Assembly (NCBI GenBank): GCA_028871815.1
Contig: JAGWMJ010000001.1
Location: 1-64,000, forward strand
DNA length: 64,000 bases
DNA from: Armatimonadota bacterium
Lineage (GTDB): Bacteria > Armatimonadota > Chthonomonadetes > Chthonomonadales > Chthonomonadaceae
Direction: 5' to 3'
Within the stretch, counting starts at the first letter, position 1. Each line of letters begins with the position of its first letter. The translations under genes and the position numbers were made by a program. Shown here piece after piece: positions 60,745 through 64,000 of the stretch. Below the pieces are notes generated by a model that worked only from the letters and a program-made list of their open reading frames with translations, did no database searches and was not told where the DNA came from.

Positions 60745-62223
60745 ATGGCTAACGTAACCGACAGTACGCAACCATCCTCCGTCGTCGCTTTGCGACAGGA
60801 GCTCCGGTGCCTACTCGGAGATCGGGCGGTGCTCATCGACGAGGCATCGATGCGCGCGTACGATTGTGATGCGTACGGGCCGGAAAAGATGTCTCCCGAC
60901 GCCGTGGCGCTCCCTCACAGTACCGACCAGGTAGCCGCCATTGTCCGCCTCTGCAACCAGTTCAACGTTCCATTTACACCGCGCGGCGCCGGTACGGGCC
61001 TCTCCGGCGGCGCCACCGCCATCGAGGGCGGCGTTGTGATTTCCACCGTCCGGCTGAACGCGATTCTTGAAGTCGATATCGAAAACCGCCGCCTGAGGGC
61101 ACAAGCGGGCTGCGTCAACACCTGGCTCACAAAGGCGGTGAAGTCGCAAGGATTCCACTATGCGCCGGACCCATCCAGCCAGGGCGCCTGCACGGTAGGC
61201 GGAAATGTGGCCGAGAACTCCGGCGGCCCACATACCCTGAAATATGGTGTGACCACCAATCACGTCACCGGTGTGGTGATGGTGCTGCCCGATGGTGAGG
61301 TGGTTGAGTTGGGCGGCAAGGCGGAAGATTCGCCGGGCTTCGACCTGGTTGGCCTCGTTGTCGGAGCGGAGGGCACTACCGGCATCGTGACCGAGGTGAC
61401 GGTGCGGCTCACACCCTTGCCGCAGGCGGTGCGTACGCTGCTTGCGATTTACGAGGACCCGGCCGGCGCGACGCAAACGGTCTCCGAACTCATCGCAGCG
61501 GGAGTTCTGCCTGCAGCTCTCGAGATGATTGATACCTTTATTATCCGGGCCTGCGAGGAGGCGTTCCACCTCGGGTTTCCTCTGGATGCTCAGGCTGTTC
61601 TGATCATCGAAGTAGACGGGTTGGAGGCGGGGCTGGATGCCGAAGCGGAGCGCGCGGCCGATGTCGCCCGCCGTAACGGCGCCCGCGAGGTTCGCCACGC
61701 GGCCTCGGAACTGGACCGTGCACGTCTGTGGAAGGCCAGGAAGCAGTCATTCGGCGCGCTGGGGCGCCTGGGCTTAAGTATGGTGACGCACGATGGTGTG
61801 ATTCCACGTACACGCTTGCCGGAGGTGCTGCTGCAAGTGCGCGCCATCGCGGAACGCCACGGACTGCAGGTCGGAAACGTTTTCCACGCCGGCGACGGCA
61901 ACCTGCATCCAAACCTGATGTATGACGAGCGGGACCCGGCGCAAGTGGCGGCCGTGGTGAAAGCCGGGCACGAAATCCTTCGCCTTTGTGTTGATGCGGG
62001 TGGCTCGCTCACAGGCGAGCACGGCATTGGCGTAGAGAAGATGGACGCGATGCCGTGGATGTTTACCGACGACGACCTGAGCCTGATGCACGCCATAAAG
62101 GCCGCGTTCGGCACCAGTGATTTGTGCAATCCCGGCAAGGTGCTGCCCGAAGCAAAGCGCTGCTGGGAGACGGCGCACGGACCCCGGCTGGTACGGGGCG
62201 CGGCGCGCGGCGCGGCCGTTTAG
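60745..62223 (+). CDS. glcD: FAD-linked oxidase GlcD-type (glycolate/D-lactate dehydrogenase subunit)
   Basis: A 492-residue flavoprotein of the PCMH type that oxidises 2-hydroxy acids. The FAD-binding loop is PRGAGTGLSGGATAIEGG, with GGNVAENSGGPHTLKYGVTT and VVGAEGTTGIVTEVTVRLTP. The C-terminal catalytic domain has QVGNVFHAGDGNLHPN and GGSLTGEHGIGVEKM, with the conserved His residues. The start at 60745 begins a normal family N-terminus; the frame is open upstream but lacks a match. It faces the etf cluster divergently, and could feed electrons through EtfAB-EtfD. Confidence 0.92.
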   Translation: MANVTDSTQPSSVVALRQELRCLLGDRAVLIDEASMRAYDCDAYGPEKMSPDAVALPHSTDQVAAIVRLCNQFNVPFTPRGAGTGLSGGATAIEGGVVISTVRLNAILEVDIENRRLRAQAGCVNTWLTKAVKSQGFHYAPDPSSQGACTVGGNVAENSGGPHTLKYGVTTNHVTGVVMVLPDGEVVELGGKAEDSPGFDLVGLVVGAEGTTGIVTEVTVRLTPLPQAVRTLLAIYEDPAGATQTVSELIAAGVLPAALEMIDTFIIRACEEAFHLGFPLDAQAVLIIEVDGLEAGLDAEAERAADVARRNGAREVRHAASELDRARLWKARKQSFGALGRLGLSMVTHDGVIPRTRLPEVLLQVRAIAERHGLQVGNVFHAGDGNLHPNLMYDERDPAQVAAVVKAGHEILRLCVDAGGSLTGEHGIGVEKMDAMPWMFTDDDLSLMHAIKAAFGTSDLCNPGKVLPEAKRCWETAHGPRLVRGAARGAAV

Positions 62224-62603
62224 AGGGGCGCACCTGCGCTCACGCCCGGCTTTTAAGGTGCTGCCCGTTTGCTACCGCCGCTTTGAGCGGCACAACCCGC
62301 CCGCCTCACGACTTCTCCATGCTGCTGCGGCCGAAAACGGCAGCACGGGAGAAGGCGGCACAACCTATCCATCAGGCGATCGTATCCAGATACAACATGC
62401 TCTTGCGGTTCCATCATGACGAGATGTGGCAACTCCGTTCGCAGAGGTCGACACAAGCGCCCGGCCGAAATCGGGGCACCGCAGCAGCAACGAATCCTTT
62501 CTTGACTTCGTAAACACGCACAGTGGTAAGATAAGCCGCCCCGCCACGGATCAAGCTTGGGCGGGCGCAACATCCGTTCCGCCCATTGAGGTAAACCTGC
62601 AGC
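62224..62603. other. Intergenic region between glcD and topA
   Basis: 380 bases without a gene I can support. Plus-strand ORFs here have no ribosome-binding site or homology. The right part holds a putative topA promoter (62502-62532). Confidence 0.6.
62502..62532 (+). promoter_or_regulatory. Putative topA promoter
   Basis: TTGACT (62502-62507) and TAAGAT (62527-62532) are separated by 19 bases, the same spacing as the putative lysA promoter. The -10 box lies 72 bases before the topA ATG in a locally AT-rich tract. Confidence 0.45.
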
Positions 62604-64000
62604 ATGCCGAAATCGTTGATTATTGTGGAGTCGCCTGCCAAGACCCGAACGCTCCACAGCTTTCTGGGTGACAGTTATGAGATTATGGCGAGTAACGGCC
62701 ACGTCCGCGACCTGCCGAAGCGCCGCCTGGGCGTCGACGTTGAGCACGACTTTGTACCGGCTTATGAGGCGATCCCAGACCGGCGTGATCTGCTCCAGCG
62801 GCTCGCGAGCGCCGCCCGCAGAGCAGCCAATGTCTACCTGGCGTCCGATCCGGATCGCGAGGGCGAGGCGATAGCGTGGCACCTGGCGGAGGCGCTCCAT
62901 CTCACCGATGCCCGCCGTATCCAGTTCAACGAAATCACGCGAGCAGCCGTCCTGGGGGCGCTGGAGCATCCGCGTGACCTGGACCTGAAACGGGTGGACG
63001 CCCAACAGGCACGTCGCGTACTCGACCGGCTCATCGGTTACAAACTCTCGCCGATCCTCTCCAGCAAGATTCAGCGCGGCCTCTCTGCCGGCCGAGTACA
63101 GTCGGTGGCGGTACGCTTGATATGCGACCGCGAGCGTGAGATTCAGGCGTTCGAGCCACAAGAGTACTGGACGCTCACCGCCAATCTCACGCCTCAACCG
63201 CCGGTCGATCCGTTTCCGTTTCCGGCAAAGCTGCACAGCCGCGCCGGCGAGCGCGTCGAACCGAAAAGCCGGGGTGACATCGACGTAGTACTCGGCGCAA
63301 TCGATGGAGCAGTGTGGCGCGTTGACGACGTGAAGGTGCGCGAGCAGAAGCGCAACGCGCCCGCGCCGTTTATCACCAGCACCTTACAGCAGGAGGCTGC
63401 GCGGAAGCTGGGATTCAGTAACAAGCGCACGATGGCGGTTGCGCAGAGCCTGTACGAAGGACTTGACCTGGGCGCGGACGGCCACGTTGGCTTGATTACC
63501 TACATGCGAACCGATTCGGTGCGCGTGGCCGCGGAGGCGCAGGCCGAGGCGCGTGCGTTCATCACCGAGCGCTACGGCGCCGTGTATGTGCCTGCCGCGG
63601 TTCGCCAGTACAAGAGCCGGGCTTCCGCTCAGGACGCGCACGAGGCTATCCGCCCAACCTCGGCATTCCGCACACCGGCGGATATGGACCGGCGGCTGGA
63701 TAACGACCAGCAGCGGCTTTACCGGCTCATCTGGCTGCGGTTTGTAGCCAGCCAGATGAACCCTGCGCGCCTGGATGTTACGACGGCGGACGTGGCGGCG
63801 ACCACCGCGGCGAGCGCTGGGCATCCGTACGTTTTTCGCGCTACCGGCTCGATCGTTCGATTCGATGGCTTTATGCGGGTCTACACGGAAGGACGAGATA
63901 CGGATGAAGAGCGCGACGAAGACAAGGCCCCGCTGCCACCACTAACAGTCGGGCAGCTGCTGGACCTTTTGAGTCTGGAGCCGAAGCAGCACTTTACCGA
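62604..64000 (+). CDS. topA: DNA topoisomerase I (5' part; runs off the window end)
   Basis: Type IA topoisomerase that relaxes negative supercoils. 465 codons are visible with no stop, so the gene continues beyond 64000. The TOPRIM domain has IIVESPAKTRTLHSFL and the metal site ASDPDREGEAIAWHL (DxDxxGE). Then come the gate region LSAGRVQSVAVRLICDRE, SRASAQDAHEAIRPT and the active-site Tyr in LITYMRTDSVR. The domain order matches standard TopA. The start ATG 62604 gives the usual MPKSLIIVESPAK; no strong Shine-Dalgarno. Confidence 0.96.
   Translation, partial: MPKSLIIVESPAKTRTLHSFLGDSYEIMASNGHVRDLPKRRLGVDVEHDFVPAYEAIPDRRDLLQRLASAARRAANVYLASDPDREGEAIAWHLAEALHLTDARRIQFNEITRAAVLGALEHPRDLDLKRVDAQQARRVLDRLIGYKLSPILSSKIQRGLSAGRVQSVAVRLICDREREIQAFEPQEYWTLTANLTPQPPVDPFPFPAKLHSRAGERVEPKSRGDIDVVLGAIDGAVWRVDDVKVREQKRNAPAPFITSTLQQEAARKLGFSNKRTMAVAQSLYEGLDLGADGHVGLITYMRTDSVRVAAEAQAEARAFITERYGAVYVPAAVRQYKSRASAQDAHEAIRPTSAFRTPADMDRRLDNDQQRLYRLIWLRFVASQMNPARLDVTTADVAATTAASAGHPYVFRATGSIVRFDGFMRVYTEGRDTDEERDEDKAPLPPLTVGQLLDLLSLEPKQHFT

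Overview
The window is a high-GC (roughly 60% by eye) bacterial chromosome segment, almost fully coding, with short intergenic spaces, ATGA/GTGA-type start-stop overlaps, Tat and lipoprotein signals and a bacterial-type translation operon. I infer a Gram-negative-style heterotroph, possibly Armatimonadota or a neighbouring lineage. The basis is the mix of Gfo/Idh oxidoreductases, PhyH, GH51, CRTAC1/multiheme cytochrome and EtfD genes, plus the lysA-M50-trpS order. No rRNA is present, so this placement is inference.

Layout. 1-3334 (+): 3' end of tuf, rpmG, tRNA-Trp, secE, nusG, rplK, an unrecognised small membrane protein, rplA; rplJ/rplL do not follow. 3561-5396 (-): a stand-alone atpD-atpC pair. 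5659-10038: FAH-family hydrolase, a convergent Gfo/Idh oxidoreductase, then a VOC-YbjQ-GNAT-methyltransferase run. 10225-14607 (+): lysA, site-2 protease, trpS, dnaN. 14608-16888: an islet of foreign or decaying DNA. It holds a NYN-domain nuclease pseudogene (one in-frame stop), a ParA pseudogene (three in-frame stops), an apparently intact small ParA partner, repeats and a terminator. It looks like the remains of a plasmid-type partition locus.

16889-24487 (-): M1 aminopeptidase, a five-haem membrane cytochrome with TPRs, and a Tat-exported CRTAC1 (FG-GAP/ASPIC) protein. 24779-28843 (+): Gfo/Idh, GH51 arabinofuranosidase, NAD kinase. 28851-35081 (-): two Gfo/Idh genes, PhyH dioxygenase, DUF951 and two exported proteins. 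35258-42731 (+): ChaN-like protein, a large BTAD/NB-ARC/TPR regulator, and two exported beta-propeller proteins. 42819-49850: Hsp20 with a paired operator-like site, TrmFO, Bcp and a PfkB sugar kinase, an exported PNGase F-like protein, SodA, and an unrecognised protein. 49885-51369: a 746-bp tandem duplication of a small lipoprotein gene together with a strong hairpin.

51405-60497 (-): three paralogous membrane/HEAT proteins with an unusual repeated LLR tail, followed by etfB-etfA-etfD and a PYROXD2-like FAD oxidoreductase. 60745-62223 (+): divergent glcD. This cluster looks like an ETF-quinone electron-transfer module with flavin dehydrogenase donors. The window ends inside topA (62604 onward).

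Most promising for novelty: the three-paralog LLR-tail membrane family upstream of etfBA-etfD, and the frame-preserved but nonsense-riddled NYN/ParA islet beside dnaN. Secondary points are the membrane gene between rplK and rplA, the duplicated lipoprotein-hairpin unit, and the secreted PNGase F-like protein.
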